DNA from: Pseudomonas asturiensis
GTDB taxonomy: Bacteria > Pseudomonadota > Gammaproteobacteria > Pseudomonadales > Pseudomonadaceae
NCBI RefSeq assembly: GCF_900143095.1
Contig: NZ_FRDA01000006.1
Coordinates: forward strand, 273,150-337,149
Length of the DNA stretch: 64,000 nt
Reading direction: 5' to 3'
The notes under the pieces are model-generated. The model was not told the DNA's origin. It saw only the letters and a program-made list of their open reading frames with translations, and ran no database searches. The position numbers and the translations under genes are program-made. Shown piece by piece: positions 20,644 to 29,865 of the stretch (its first letter is position 1; every line of letters starts with the position of its first letter).

Positions 20644-22443
20644 ATGGACAGTCTTAACCCCCTGACACCCACGTTTACACCCGAAGAACACCTCAACAAC
20701 GTCCGCCTGCTGGCAGACCTGCCAAAGGGCTCATCCATCCCGCCGCGCGAGCGGATCATCGATTACGAAGTGGTTGAACTCGCCGCATTGTTCAGAGAAG
20801 GCAACCCGCAGCGCCTCACCGCTGAGCAGGTTCTGCTGTCCTACCTTGAGCGCATCGACCGCCTCAACGGCCCGACAGAAGTCTATGGAGACAATGGGTT
20901 CTACAACGCTTTTGTCCGACTCGAAGCAAGGCCCATGCTCGTGCAACAGGCCAGGCTCGCGGATCTCTGGCTGATGAATCCCGATGACGACAGAGGACCG
21001 GCACCGCCCCTGTGCGGCATTCCCATCGGCATAAAAGACTCCATCGCCATCCAGGGTCTGGAAAGCAAGAATGGCACGCACGCGTTCACCACAAACCTGG
21101 CGGCCAGGGACGCAACCTGCACGCAGCGTCTTCGCAAACAGGGCGCAATCATCCTTGGCCACACCATCTGCTCTGAGCTGTCTACCCATACCGTCGGCCA
21201 GTTCGCCGGTAACGCCTGGGACCCAGAGCGGGTGCCCGGAGGCTCAAGCCAAGGCTCTGGCGTCGCACCGATGGCCCGACTCTGCGCAGCAGCCCTGGGC
21301 GAAGAAACGGCCGGTTCGATCATTATTCCCGCAGCCGCAAACGGTGCAAGCGCGATTAAACCTTCATTGGGTCTTGTTTCCGGCGCAGGGGTGATGCCGT
21401 TGCGCACGGGTTGGGACGTGGTGGGGCCGATGGCCCGTTCGATGCGCGATGCGTCGCTGCTGCTGTCGATACTGGCCGGGACGGATGCGCAGAACGATCC
21501 GCAGAGCCTCAGCGCGCCCTCGCTAGGTCGCTACCTGCCCGTGAGCCCTTCTGTCGAACCATTACCGCTTAAAGGGCTGAAACTCGGCATCCCGCAGACC
21601 GACTGGATGACCGCACCCGGTGTGCCTCCTGCTCAAAGCTACGACGAGGATTACCGCACAGCCTTCGTGCACTTCAAGGCCCAACTCACGGCGCTGGGCG
21701 CGGAGGTGATCGACTTTCCATGGCTTGATGCGCAAAAAGTGGAAAACGTGCCCTACACCTCGCCTTACCCGTTTCACGATGTGCACGACGCAGACGGCAC
21801 CTTGCTGATGAGCCTTAACGCACCGGCGGCCACGAGCTACGCCAACCAACTGGAGACGCGACACTGGTCAGCCGTCCGTGATTTCGCCGCAACCCTGGAG
21901 AATCAGGAACACCGGGACTATCTGCTTCAAAAAAACGGTGAGTTTTTCGATCAGGTGGCCACATGGATTCCCACTGGCATCAGGCTTGAAGCCGAGTATC
22001 GGCGGCGTCAACAACAGGCACTTTTTGAAAAGGCTCTGGATGACGACCAAATCGACTTCATGGTGGTACTGCCGCTGGGTGCCCACATCGGGAAACGCTC
22101 GGGCGCGGTAGCCGAGACGCTGCCCGTGCAGCGCATGCATTACGATCTACCCAACGCATTGGCCTGGCCGATGCTGACGCTGCCTGTCGGTCATGGAACG
22201 ACAGGCGTGACCCAGACGCTGCCCATCAACGCAGCGTTCTGGGGCAGGCGCTTTAGTGAGCCGTTGCTGGTGCAAGCCGCCATCGATTTCCAGACGCACT
22301 ATCCCCAGTACCACACCATGGCACCGCCGGACCCGGTCTTCACCCCGCGTCCGCGGATGCATTTGTGGGCCTTCGACGACATTCCGTCTCGATATTCCGC
22401 CGACCCGCTTGTCATACTTGAAGGCCGGAGAATACCGTCATGA
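20644..22443 (+). CDS. amidase-signature family amidohydrolase
   Basis: Hydrolyses an unidentified amide; the family includes fatty-acid amide, indoleacetamide and peptide amidases. 599 residues, longer than most (about 470), with a 100-residue N-terminal region before the core. The Ser-cisSer-Lys triad is seen as Lys131 (GIPIGIKDSI), Ser201 (PGGSSQGSG) and nucleophile Ser225 (EETAGSIIIPA); the 24-residue spacing between the two serines is canonical. No signal peptide. A strong AGGAG precedes the ATG. It follows ntrC on the same strand by 109 bp, so a nitrogen-scavenging role is a reasonable guess but no sigma-54 site is visible. Confidence 0.85.
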   Translation: MDSLNPLTPTFTPEEHLNNVRLLADLPKGSSIPPRERIIDYEVVELAALFREGNPQRLTAEQVLLSYLERIDRLNGPTEVYGDNGFYNAFVRLEARPMLVQQARLADLWLMNPDDDRGPAPPLCGIPIGIKDSIAIQGLESKNGTHAFTTNLAARDATCTQRLRKQGAIILGHTICSELSTHTVGQFAGNAWDPERVPGGSSQGSGVAPMARLCAAALGEETAGSIIIPAAANGASAIKPSLGLVSGAGVMPLRTGWDVVGPMARSMRDASLLLSILAGTDAQNDPQSLSAPSLGRYLPVSPSVEPLPLKGLKLGIPQTDWMTAPGVPPAQSYDEDYRTAFVHFKAQLTALGAEVIDFPWLDAQKVENVPYTSPYPFHDVHDADGTLLMSLNAPAATSYANQLETRHWSAVRDFAATLENQEHRDYLLQKNGEFFDQVATWIPTGIRLEAEYRRRQQQALFEKALDDDQIDFMVVLPLGAHIGKRSGAVAETLPVQRMHYDLPNALAWPMLTLPVGHGTTGVTQTLPINAAFWGRRFSEPLLVQAAIDFQTHYPQYHTMAPPDPVFTPRPRMHLWAFDDIPSRYSADPLVILEGRRIPS

Positions 22444-22459
22444 CCCAGACGCCTTTTCT

Positions 22460-22488
22460 GGCTGTTCAGTGGAGGACACTGAACAGCC
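22460..22488. other. perfect 12-bp hairpin just after the amidase stop
   Basis: GGCTGTTCAGTG and CACTGAACAGCC are exact complements around a GAGGA loop. It lies 17 bp after the amidase stop and is not followed by a T run on either strand, so it may be a processing or decay-protection hairpin rather than an intrinsic terminator. The 147-bp gap to the aldo/keto reductase gene holds nothing else clear. Confidence 0.7.
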
Positions 22489-22590
22489 CTGCGTTGCTGA
22501 ATCGCCAGGCGAGCACACCGCCAGAGCCGTTCTTCGCGGTCAAATGGCAACCTGCGTTGAGCCTGGCGTACTACCCGGCGCTCGCCTCGC

Positions 22591-23628
22591 TTACTCAGCC
22601 AGCGAAGGTTTCTCCCACAGGTTGATCCCGCCTTCTACCGCGAAGCTGTCGATCTCGGTCAGTTCTTCCTGAGTGAACGCAAGGTTCTTCAGTGCACCAA
22701 CGTTCTCGATGATCTGTTCGGGACGGCTGGCACCAATCAGCGCTGACGTCACGCGTGGATCGCGCAGTGTCCAGGCCAGGGCCATTTGCGCCAGGCTCTG
22801 GCCGCGACGCTGGGCAATTTCATTCAACGCACGCACATGCGCGATGTTCTGCTCGGACAGGTGCGACGCCTGCAACGAACCGCCGCCCGGACGATTGACC
22901 CGTGCATCCTTGGGCACGCCATTGAGGTACTTGTCCGACAGCAACCCTTGCGCCAGCGCCGTAAAGGCAATCACCCCTGCGCCCAGTTCTTCCGTCGCAT
23001 CGAGCAGGTCTTTCTCAACCCAGCGATTGAGCAGGTTGTAGGCCGGCTGGTGAATCAGCAACGGCACTTTCCACTCTTTGAGCAGCGCGGCAATTTCCCG
23101 GGTCTTGGCACCGGAATAGGACGAAATGCCGATGTACAGCGCCTTGCCCTGCTGCACAGCAGTGGCCAGTGCGCTGGCGGTTTCTTCCAGCGGCGTGTCG
23201 GGGTCGAAGCGGTGCGAATAGAAAATATCGACGTAATCCAGCCCCATACGCTGCAGGCTTTGGTCGAGGCTGGCCAGCACGTATTTGCGCGAACCGCCGC
23301 CCTGCCCGTAAGGCCCCGGCCACATGTCCCAGCCCGCCTTGCTGGAGATGATCAGTTCGTCGCGGTACGGCTTGAAGTCTTCGCGCAGCAGACGGCCGAA
23401 GTTGATCTCGGCGCTGCCGTAGGGCGGGCCATAGTTGTTGGCCAGGTCGAAATGATTGATTCCCAGATCGAACGCCGTGCGCAGCATGGCGCGCTGGGTG
23501 TCGATAGGCGTGCTGTCACCGAAGTTGTGCCACAGGCCCAGCGACAGCGCAGGCAGAACCAGCCCGCTGCGACCGGTACGGCGATAAGGCATGTCGTTGT
23601 AGCGATGTTCGGCAGCGATATACGTCAT
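22591..23628 (-). CDS. aldo/keto reductase (YghZ / glyceraldehyde-3-phosphate reductase type)
   Basis: NADPH-dependent aldehyde or ketone reductase with an (alpha/beta)8 barrel. The ATG at 23628 (MTYIAAEHRYNDMPYRRTGR) has GAGAGG just upstream and gives 345 residues, the usual length of the YghZ/MgrA group. The catalytic tetrad is visible: Asp in NHFDLANNYGPP with Tyr, Lys in LIISSKAGWDMWPGPYG, His in DIFYSHRFDPDT. The insert YGQGGGSRKYVLASL is typical of this subgroup. It is the last gene of a minus-strand unit, 26 bp after the SsuA-like gene, so it may process the aldehyde released by desulfonation, but that is inference. Confidence 0.88.
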   Translation of the reverse strand: MTYIAAEHRYNDMPYRRTGRSGLVLPALSLGLWHNFGDSTPIDTQRAMLRTAFDLGINHFDLANNYGPPYGSAEINFGRLLREDFKPYRDELIISSKAGWDMWPGPYGQGGGSRKYVLASLDQSLQRMGLDYVDIFYSHRFDPDTPLEETASALATAVQQGKALYIGISSYSGAKTREIAALLKEWKVPLLIHQPAYNLLNRWVEKDLLDATEELGAGVIAFTALAQGLLSDKYLNGVPKDARVNRPGGGSLQASHLSEQNIAHVRALNEIAQRRGQSLAQMALAWTLRDPRVTSALIGASRPEQIIENVGALKNLAFTQEELTEIDSFAVEGGINLWEKPSLAE

Positions 23629-23654
23629 TGAATCCTCTCTTGTCAGGGCGACAC

Positions 23655-24596
23655 TCAAGGCCTGTTCCACACGGCCTGCTGGATATCGACCCGCTTGGGC
23701 ACCAGGTGGTTGTCGTAAAACAGATCAGCGGTCGCCTGCTGCGCACGCACGATTTCCGGCGTGATGGGCAGGCTCGGCGATGTCGGACGGTGATCAAGAT
23801 ACTGAGTGATCACCGCTTCGGACAAGCCCATGCTGCGCGCCAGAATCTGGATGCTCTCGGCGCGCTGCGAGCGAGTGAGGGCGTCGGCGGTAGTCAGTTG
23901 GTCGAGTACGCTCTGCACGAAAGCGCCGTTGCGGTCAGCAAAATCGCGGCGCGCGGTATAGAACGGGCCGGACAATCCCAGCCCCTCGCCATTGGCCAAC
24001 AGGCGGCTGTGGCCCTCGTTGAGAGCGATGGAGTAGTACGGGTCCCAGATGGCCCAGGCGTCGACACTGCCGTTTTCGAATGCTGCGCGGGCGTCGGCGG
24101 GCGTCAGGTAGATCGGCTGAATGTCCTTGAAGGTCAGCCCTGCCTTGTTCAGCGCCCGCAGCACCACGTTGTGGGCGCTGGAGCCTTTCTGGAATGCGAC
24201 CTTGCGCCCTTTCAAATCAGCCACGCTGCGCAGCGGACTTTCGTTGCGCACCAGAATGGTTTCGGCTCGCGGTTTGGGAGGTTCGGCGCCGATGTACACC
24301 AGATCCGCACCCGCCACCTGGGCGAAGATCGGCGGAATATCACCGGTCGAGGCGATGTCCAGGCTGCCGATGTTCAACGCCTCCAGCATCTGCGGCCCGG
24401 CCGGAAACTCGATCCACTTGATGTGCGTGTGCGCAAAACGCTTCTCCAGCAGACCGTGTTCCTTGGCGAGGACCAGCGTAATCGAGCCTTTCTGATAGCC
24501 GATACGCAGGGTGTCGGGCTCGCTGGCCGAGGCCGAGGCTGAGTTGATCAAGCCGCTGAGCGCGAGAATGGCGGCGATGAGTGCGAATGGTTTCAT
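23655..24596 (-). CDS. SsuA/TauA-like sulfonate ABC transporter substrate-binding protein
   Basis: Periplasmic binding protein of the aliphatic sulfonate/nitrate/taurine family. Signal peptide at 1-24 (MKPFALIAAILALSGLINSAS). Family motifs: LRIGYQKGSITLVLAKE (about 30-46), FPAGPQMLEALNIGSLDIAS (about 64-83), and KGRKVAFQKGSSAHNVVLRA (about 127). Length 313 is normal. No cognate permease or ATPase gene lies beside it, so it is an orphan component in this locus and may use SsuBC encoded elsewhere. It sits between a flavin monooxygenase and an aldo/keto reductase, an arrangement pointing to organosulfur acquisition. Confidence 0.85.
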   Translation of the reverse strand: MKPFALIAAILALSGLINSASASASEPDTLRIGYQKGSITLVLAKEHGLLEKRFAHTHIKWIEFPAGPQMLEALNIGSLDIASTGDIPPIFAQVAGADLVYIGAEPPKPRAETILVRNESPLRSVADLKGRKVAFQKGSSAHNVVLRALNKAGLTFKDIQPIYLTPADARAAFENGSVDAWAIWDPYYSIALNEGHSRLLANGEGLGLSGPFYTARRDFADRNGAFVQSVLDQLTTADALTRSQRAESIQILARSMGLSEAVITQYLDHRPTSPSLPITPEIVRAQQATADLFYDNHLVPKRVDIQQAVWNRP

Positions 24597-24672
24597 GAGT
24601 TTTTCCCTTTAAACATGAGCCTTCCCAAATGCAGCGGGGGAAGGATCAAAAAATAATGGCCGAATACATGAC

Positions 24673-24760
24673 TGTGGGAGGCGGCTTGCCGACGATGGCG
24701 TCAGTTCCGTCAGCGATATGTCGCTTCAGAAAAAGCATCGCCGGCAGGCCGCCTCCCACA
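24673..24760. repeat. twin REP between the monooxygenase and SsuA-like genes
   Basis: Left arm TGTGGGAGGCGGCTTGCC and right arm GGCAGGCCGCCTCCCACA are inverted, forming an 88-bp potential cruciform. Located inside the probable operon, it could lower expression of the downstream SsuA-like and reductase genes or protect upstream mRNA. Confidence 0.88.
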
Positions 24761-24791
24761 AAAATCAGTCTCTCAGCACGTTACGTGTCGA

Positions 24792-26117
24792 TCAGAACCC
24801 ATCTGCCGGGCGCTGCAAGCCGAGGTTTTCACGCAGCGTGGTGCCTTCGTATTCGGTGCGAAACAGGCCACGGCGCTGCAACTCAGGCACCAGCAGACGG
24901 GCCACGTCTTCAAGGCCTCCGGGCAGGTGCGGCACCAACACGTTGAAGCCATCGGCAGCGCCCTGTTCAAACCAGGTTTGCAGCTCATCGGCGACCTGTG
25001 CAGGCGTGCCGATCAGGCTGTAATGCCCTCGGCCACCGGCAATGCGACGGCCCAGTTGCGCGAGGTTGAGGTGTTCGCGCTCAGCCAGTTCGGTCAGCAA
25101 TGTCTGGCGACTGCGCTGGCCGCTGTCGGTCAACGGCAACTCGGGCAACGGGCCGTCCTGCGGATAACCGGACAGGTCGAAATTGCCCAGCATCCGCCCC
25201 AGCAAAGCAATACCGACCTCGGGCTCCACCAGCGCTTGAAACGACTCGAACTTTTCCCTGGCCAGCGCTTCGGTCTGCGCCACAACGATCAACACACCAG
25301 GCATGATTTTCAGCGAATCGGCACTGCGCCCATACGCTTCGAGGCGGCCCTTGATGTCGGCATAGAACGCCTGTGCGCTGGCCAGAGACGTCTGTGCGGT
25401 GAACACCACCTCAGCCGTTTGCGCCGCCAGATCGCGGCCGACCTCCGAAGAGCCCGCCTGGACAACGACGGGCTGGCCTTGCGCAGAGCGCGCCACGTTG
25501 AGCGGACCTTTGACGCTGAAGTGTTCACCCTGGTGATTGAGCACCTGTACTTTGGCCGGGTCGTAATACTGACCGCTGGCCTTGTCTCGTGTGAACGCGT
25601 CGTCTGCCCAACTGTTCCACAACCCGACCACCACCTGATGAAACTCACGGGCGCGGCTGTAGCGCCCGGCATGACCCACGTGTTCGCTGCGGCCAAAATT
25701 GTGCGCTTCGGCAGCAGCATCGGAGGTCACCAGATTCCACCCTGCCCGACCGCCCGACAGATGATCCAGCGAGGCAAACTTGCGCGCCACGTGATACGGC
25801 TCGTTGTAGGTCGTGGTTGCGGTGGCGATCAGACCAATGTGATCGGTCACCGCGCTCAGCGCCGACAGCAGCGTCAGCGGCTCGAAATGATCGGAGCGTG
25901 CCATACGACTGGCAATGTCACCCGTGGCGGCAGCGACGCTGTCCGCCACGAACAACGCATCGAACTTCGCCGCTTCGGCGACCTGGGCCAGATGCCGGTA
26001 ATGCTTGAAATCAAGCCCCGCATCGGCGGGTACTTCCGGGTGTCGCCAGGCCGCCACGTGGTGCCCGGTGGCCATCAGGAAAGCGCCCAGTTTCATCTGT
26101 CGAGCCGTCGTGCTCAT
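24792..26117 (-). CDS. NtaA/SnaA/DszA-family FMNH2-dependent monooxygenase
   Basis: Bacterial-luciferase-like flavin monooxygenase that uses FMNH2 from a separate reductase; relatives act on nitrilotriacetate, dibenzothiophene sulfone and alkyl sulfones. 441 residues. Seen: MKLGAFLMATGHHVAAWRHP (8-27), FDALFVADS (about 52), the hallmark LDHLSGGRAGWNLVTS (about 116-131), and VVQAGSSEVGRDLAAQ (about 224). The C-terminal half has RRIAGGRGHYSLIGTPAQVA and FNVLVPHLPGGLEDV. The gene lies 29 bp after the TonB receptor gene and before the SsuA-like gene, so the natural substrate is probably an imported sulfonate or sulfone. Confidence 0.88.
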   Translation of the reverse strand: MSTTARQMKLGAFLMATGHHVAAWRHPEVPADAGLDFKHYRHLAQVAEAAKFDALFVADSVAAATGDIASRMARSDHFEPLTLLSALSAVTDHIGLIATATTTYNEPYHVARKFASLDHLSGGRAGWNLVTSDAAAEAHNFGRSEHVGHAGRYSRAREFHQVVVGLWNSWADDAFTRDKASGQYYDPAKVQVLNHQGEHFSVKGPLNVARSAQGQPVVVQAGSSEVGRDLAAQTAEVVFTAQTSLASAQAFYADIKGRLEAYGRSADSLKIMPGVLIVVAQTEALAREKFESFQALVEPEVGIALLGRMLGNFDLSGYPQDGPLPELPLTDSGQRSRQTLLTELAEREHLNLAQLGRRIAGGRGHYSLIGTPAQVADELQTWFEQGAADGFNVLVPHLPGGLEDVARLLVPELQRRGLFRTEYEGTTLRENLGLQRPADGF

Positions 26118-26146
26118 ACCTGTCTCCTTTCAGGGCGGTCGCCCGC

Positions 26147-28414
26147 TTAGAAATCCTTGCGTACCTGCACACCGAAGTAACGCTCGTCGTCACGCGGCAC
26201 CGAGCGATACACATAGTTGCCGCCCGTGGCGAGCATGGGTGAATAGGACTTGTCCGCCAGGTTTTTGCCCAGCAGCGCCACGCGCCAGCCGCTGTTGTAA
26301 TCGGCCAGCGCAACACTTGCGTTCCAGATGCCGTAGGCGCCCTGTTTGGTGTCCGGGTTCTGGCTGATGTCGTACTGCACCTCGCTCTGCCAGCTGTAAT
26401 CGGTGCCCAGTTCGATATCCAGACCGTTGTCGAGCGGGATGGTGTAATCGGCGCGGACATAGCTTTTCCAGTCCGGGCTGTACGGCAGGGTTTTGCCATC
26501 GACATTGCATGATGCGGCGGCACCGGCCGGGCAGGCGAAGGTGTCGATGCGCGCCCGGGTATAGGACAGCGCGCCGGAGAACTTCAGGTTGCGCGTGGCC
26601 TGCAAGGCGTAATCCAGCTCGACACCTTCAGTGCTGACGCTGCCCGCGTTGATCAGCCGGGTCACGACCTGACCGGCAACGCTGTCGAAAAAGTTGGCCT
26701 GATAGTTATCGTAATCGCTGTGGAATACCGCCAGGTTGGTGGTCAGGCGATTGTTCCAGGTGGTGGCCTTGATGCCGACTTCCCAGGTGTTGGACGTCTC
26801 GGGTTTAAGGGCCTCGGTGTCACGCGGCTGCATGTTGAAAAATACGTTGTAGGCCGGACCTTTGTAGCCACGCGAGTAGGTGATGTAGCTGGTCACGCTG
26901 TCGCTCAGGTCGTATTGCAGGCCCAGACGCCCCGATTTGCCCTCTTCGTTCACCGAACCGGAACTGCTGGTCGCCGGCTGAATGCCGCTCACCGTGGTGG
27001 CCGACGTCGAAATGCGGCGGTGATCGTACTCAAGGTCGTCGTGAGTCCAGCGCAGCCCGGCAATGGCACGCAAGTCCGGGGTGAAGTTGAACGTGGTCTC
27101 GCCAAACACCGAGTAGCTTTGATTGGTGGTGCTGTAATCCGCAATTCCCTGATCGCTGCTCGTCGGCGTGATCAACGTGCGTTGATAGGTCTCGTCGCTC
27201 TTGCCGTGCATGTAGAACAGGCCGCCGACGTATTCGATGAACTGACCTTTCGGCGAGGCCAGGCGCAGCTCTTGTGAATACTGGTTGAACGTCAGATCGC
27301 CCTTGTCTTCGGTACCGGGGAACGCTGCGGTAATGGTCCCGAGGCGGTCGCCGTCCTGATACTGCGTGTTGTCCCAGCCGCGCCAGGCGGTGATCGACGT
27401 CAGGGTGTAGTCGCCCAATTGCCAGTCCAGTTGCCCGGACAGCCCTTTGTTGGTGTCTTCGACATGGCTGCGGTAATCGCTGATCACGTTGCGGTTGTCG
27501 CTGTCGGCACGCACCGGTGACAGCGCACTGGTGAACGCTGGCGTCAGCGATTTGGTCACCACGCCATTGGGCGCGTCGTCGTGGGACTGCATGTAGTCCG
27601 CCGCGAGGGTGAAGGTGATGTCATCGTTGGGCGTGAACTCCAGCTTGCCCCGCGCGCCCTTGCGGTTGTAGCCGTTGACCTCATGGCCGTTGAGTTTGTT
27701 GTCGACATTGCCGTCGTAGCTGCCGAACAACGTGGTGATCGAGCCCTTGAGGGTCTCCGGGATCAGGCTGCCACCGATGCCGAAACGCGTGCGACTTTCG
27801 TTGCCGCTGTAGTAGGACTGATCGATGTAGCCGTGGGTCTCTTCGGTCGGCGCCTTGGTTGTGACGTTGAGCACCCCGGCCGACGCGTTCTTGCCGAACA
27901 GCGTGCCTTGCGGGCCACGCAGGACTTCGATGCGCTCCAGATCAAGCAGATCGAGCGTGGCCTGGCCGGGACGGGCGTAGACCACACCGTCGATGACCGT
28001 CGCCACGGTCGGCTCGACGCCCGGCGAAGTGGAGATGGTGCCGACACCCCGCACGAACAGCGAAGTGTCCTTGTTCGACGCGCCGGTCCTGAAGTTCAGC
28101 GATGGCACCTGCTGGACGATGCTGGCGACACCGTTGCGGTTATCGCGCTCCAGTTGCTCGCCTTGAATCACCGACACGGCGACCGGCACCTTCTGCAGCG
28201 ACTCTTCGCGGCGCGTGGCGGTCACGGTGACCGATTCCAGTGTCGGTGTATCACTCGCCTGCTCGACGGTTTCAGCCGCCATGACCGGAACCATGGGCAA
28301 CGCCGTCAGCCCCATCAGCAACCAGCCACAACGACGCCCCCGCGCCGTATGAGCCTGATTGATGGCCTGCGCCAGCCGTGTGTGTTTGACGCCATCCCCA
28401 CGTGTTGTGTGCAT
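26147..28414 (-). CDS. TonB-dependent outer-membrane receptor
   Basis: Ligand-gated outer-membrane importer energised by TonB. The ATG at 28414 (MHTTRGDGVKHTRL) is preferred, with AGGCAGG upstream; a GTG at 28462 would add 16 residues. A long signal sequence ends at about VMA-AETVE (about residue 48). A TonB-box-like LESVTVTATRREE precedes the plug domain (VAVSVIQGEQLERDN to RIEVLRGPQGTLFGKNASAG), and the barrel ends in RKDF with terminal Phe. There is no CUB or FecA-like signalling extension. The protein resembles the group of receptors for non-siderophore ligands. Being first in a unit with a flavin monooxygenase and an SsuA-like protein, it may import a bulky organosulfur compound such as a sulfate ester or sulfonate. 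Confidence 0.88.
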   Translation of the reverse strand: MHTTRGDGVKHTRLAQAINQAHTARGRRCGWLLMGLTALPMVPVMAAETVEQASDTPTLESVTVTATRREESLQKVPVAVSVIQGEQLERDNRNGVASIVQQVPSLNFRTGASNKDTSLFVRGVGTISTSPGVEPTVATVIDGVVYARPGQATLDLLDLERIEVLRGPQGTLFGKNASAGVLNVTTKAPTEETHGYIDQSYYSGNESRTRFGIGGSLIPETLKGSITTLFGSYDGNVDNKLNGHEVNGYNRKGARGKLEFTPNDDITFTLAADYMQSHDDAPNGVVTKSLTPAFTSALSPVRADSDNRNVISDYRSHVEDTNKGLSGQLDWQLGDYTLTSITAWRGWDNTQYQDGDRLGTITAAFPGTEDKGDLTFNQYSQELRLASPKGQFIEYVGGLFYMHGKSDETYQRTLITPTSSDQGIADYSTTNQSYSVFGETTFNFTPDLRAIAGLRWTHDDLEYDHRRISTSATTVSGIQPATSSSGSVNEEGKSGRLGLQYDLSDSVTSYITYSRGYKGPAYNVFFNMQPRDTEALKPETSNTWEVGIKATTWNNRLTTNLAVFHSDYDNYQANFFDSVAGQVVTRLINAGSVSTEGVELDYALQATRNLKFSGALSYTRARIDTFACPAGAAASCNVDGKTLPYSPDWKSYVRADYTIPLDNGLDIELGTDYSWQSEVQYDISQNPDTKQGAYGIWNASVALADYNSGWRVALLGKNLADKSYSPMLATGGNYVYRSVPRDDERYFGVQVRKDF

Positions 28415-28529
28415 CTGCGTGCCTGCCTGAAATATGCCCTGATCCGACAGTGCCTCGGGCACTGACGCCTTTGATTACAACTAAACGGGTCCGGGCATTC
28501 GCGGTGGCGAGTAGCAGACAAACCATCTT

Positions 28530-28543
28530 TGTTAGCGCTAACA
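28530..28543. promoter_or_regulatory. LacI-family operator between the TonB receptor and regulator genes
   Basis: TGTTAGCGCTAACA is a perfect 14-bp palindrome with the central CG expected of LacI/GntR-type operators (compare the GntR box TGTTACCGGTAACA). It is 116 bp upstream of the receptor start and 89 bp upstream of the lacI-type gene, so it can control both. Confidence 0.8.
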
Positions 28544-28631
28544 TCGCCAGTATCAGGAAATGACAGATAGATCGTCCAATACTGAAAAATTAGTTTTATA
28601 TGCTTTTAAATTTTAAAAGAAGCGGACGAGC

Positions 28632-29678
28632 ATGGCCGACGAAGTACCCGTGACACGTAAACGCCGAGGCGCAGGCCGGGTGACGATCAATGCCGTAGCC
28701 AAACAGGCAGGCGTGTCGGCCATCACAGTTTCGCGCTATTTCAATCAGCCGGAACAGGTGTCGCCGCCACTGCGCGAGCGCATCGCGGCGGCGGTCAGTG
28801 CGTTGGGTTATGTGCCCAATCTGGTGGCAGGCGGCCTGGCGTCAGCGCGCAGCCGAGTGGTGGCGATGGTGATCCCGAACATCTCCGGGCCGATCTTCGC
28901 CAACACCATTCAGGGCTTCAGCGACACCTTGAGCCAGCACGGTTTTCAGTTGCTGCTGGCCTCCAGCTATTTTTCGGTCGAGCAGGAAGAAAGCGCCGTG
29001 CGCGCTTTTCTGGGCTGGTCGCCGGCAGCACTGGTGCTGACCAGCCGCTTTCACAGCGAAGCGACGGAAAGGATGATCGAACAGGCGGATATTCCGGTCA
29101 TCGAAACCTGGGACCATCAACCTGAACGCAGCCCGATCCAGATCGGGTTTTCTCACTACGACGTCGGGGTCACGGCGGCGCGCTATCTCCATGGCAAGGG
29201 CTACCGTCGCACGGTCTTCGTGGAGAACAGCGTGGCGGGCGACTTCAGCGCACAGGAGCGCCGCGACGGTTATGTCGCAACGCTTCAGGCCCTCGGTCTG
29301 AAGCCGGGTGTTTTTGTGCCGGATGCAGGGCTTACGCCGTTTGAAGCAGGCAAGCAGGCGATGGATGTGCTGATGAACCAGCATCCTCGCCCTGATGCCA
29401 TTTTCTTCGCCAACGACAACCTGGCGGCAGGCGGCCTGCTCACCAGCCAGCGCATCGGCCTGCAGACGCCGGGGGATTGTGCCGTGATGGGCTTCGGCGA
29501 TTACGCCTTCGCGCAAATGATGATGCCCAGCCTGACCACCATCAAACCGCCTGCCCTGCAAATCGGCGTGTTGGCGGCACAGCGGGTGCTGGAGAGCCTG
29601 GGAGTATTGCCGGTCGAGGGCGGGATTGAGCGGCTGAATCTGCTGCAGTGCGAGCTGGTGGAGCGAGAGAGCACATAA
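28632..29678 (+). CDS. LacI-family transcriptional regulator (GntR-subgroup)
   Basis: Ligand-responsive DNA-binding repressor. 348 residues. The helix-turn-helix is at about 17-40 (VTINAVAKQAGVSAITVSRY) followed by the hinge helix (PNLVAGGLASARS). The periplasmic-binding-protein-like effector domain has VVAMVIPNISGPIFANTI (about 76), IFFANDNLAAGG (about 258) and GFGDYAFAQMMMPSLTTI (about 286). The recognition helix resembles gluconate repressor GntR in sequence. Divergent from the TonB receptor with a matching operator between, so it most likely regulates that operon and itself. Confidence 0.9.
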   Translation: MADEVPVTRKRRGAGRVTINAVAKQAGVSAITVSRYFNQPEQVSPPLRERIAAAVSALGYVPNLVAGGLASARSRVVAMVIPNISGPIFANTIQGFSDTLSQHGFQLLLASSYFSVEQEESAVRAFLGWSPAALVLTSRFHSEATERMIEQADIPVIETWDHQPERSPIQIGFSHYDVGVTAARYLHGKGYRRTVFVENSVAGDFSAQERRDGYVATLQALGLKPGVFVPDAGLTPFEAGKQAMDVLMNQHPRPDAIFFANDNLAAGGLLTSQRIGLQTPGDCAVMGFGDYAFAQMMMPSLTTIKPPALQIGVLAAQRVLESLGVLPVEGGIERLNLLQCELVEREST

Positions 29679-29741
29679 CCTGATCGTCCCCCACGCTGCG
29701 CGCTCACCGTCATAAGCAACGCTTGCAGCGAACCACTTACT

Positions 29742-29830
29742 CTGTGAAAGCGCTTGCCCGCGATGAACGATGACACGGTTCGTCTGACACACCGCGCCGA
29801 CTTCATCGCCGGCAAGCCGCCTCCCACAGG
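29742..29830. repeat. degenerate twin REP downstream of the lacI-type gene
   Basis: The right arm CGCCGGCAAGCCGCCTCCCACAG is intact at its core, while the left arm (TGTGAAAGCGCTTGCCCGCG) has several changes. Confidence 0.6.
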
Positions 29831-29865
29831 GTTAAGCATTCAGTCGGCAACTGCCGTATCTGATC

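Noticed and set aside
22440..22625. 61-codon plus-strand frame overlapping the amidase stop (ATGA)
   Set aside because: It runs through the 12-bp hairpin and into the 3' end of the opposite-strand reductase gene, and has no recognisable similarity; kept only as a remote possibility.
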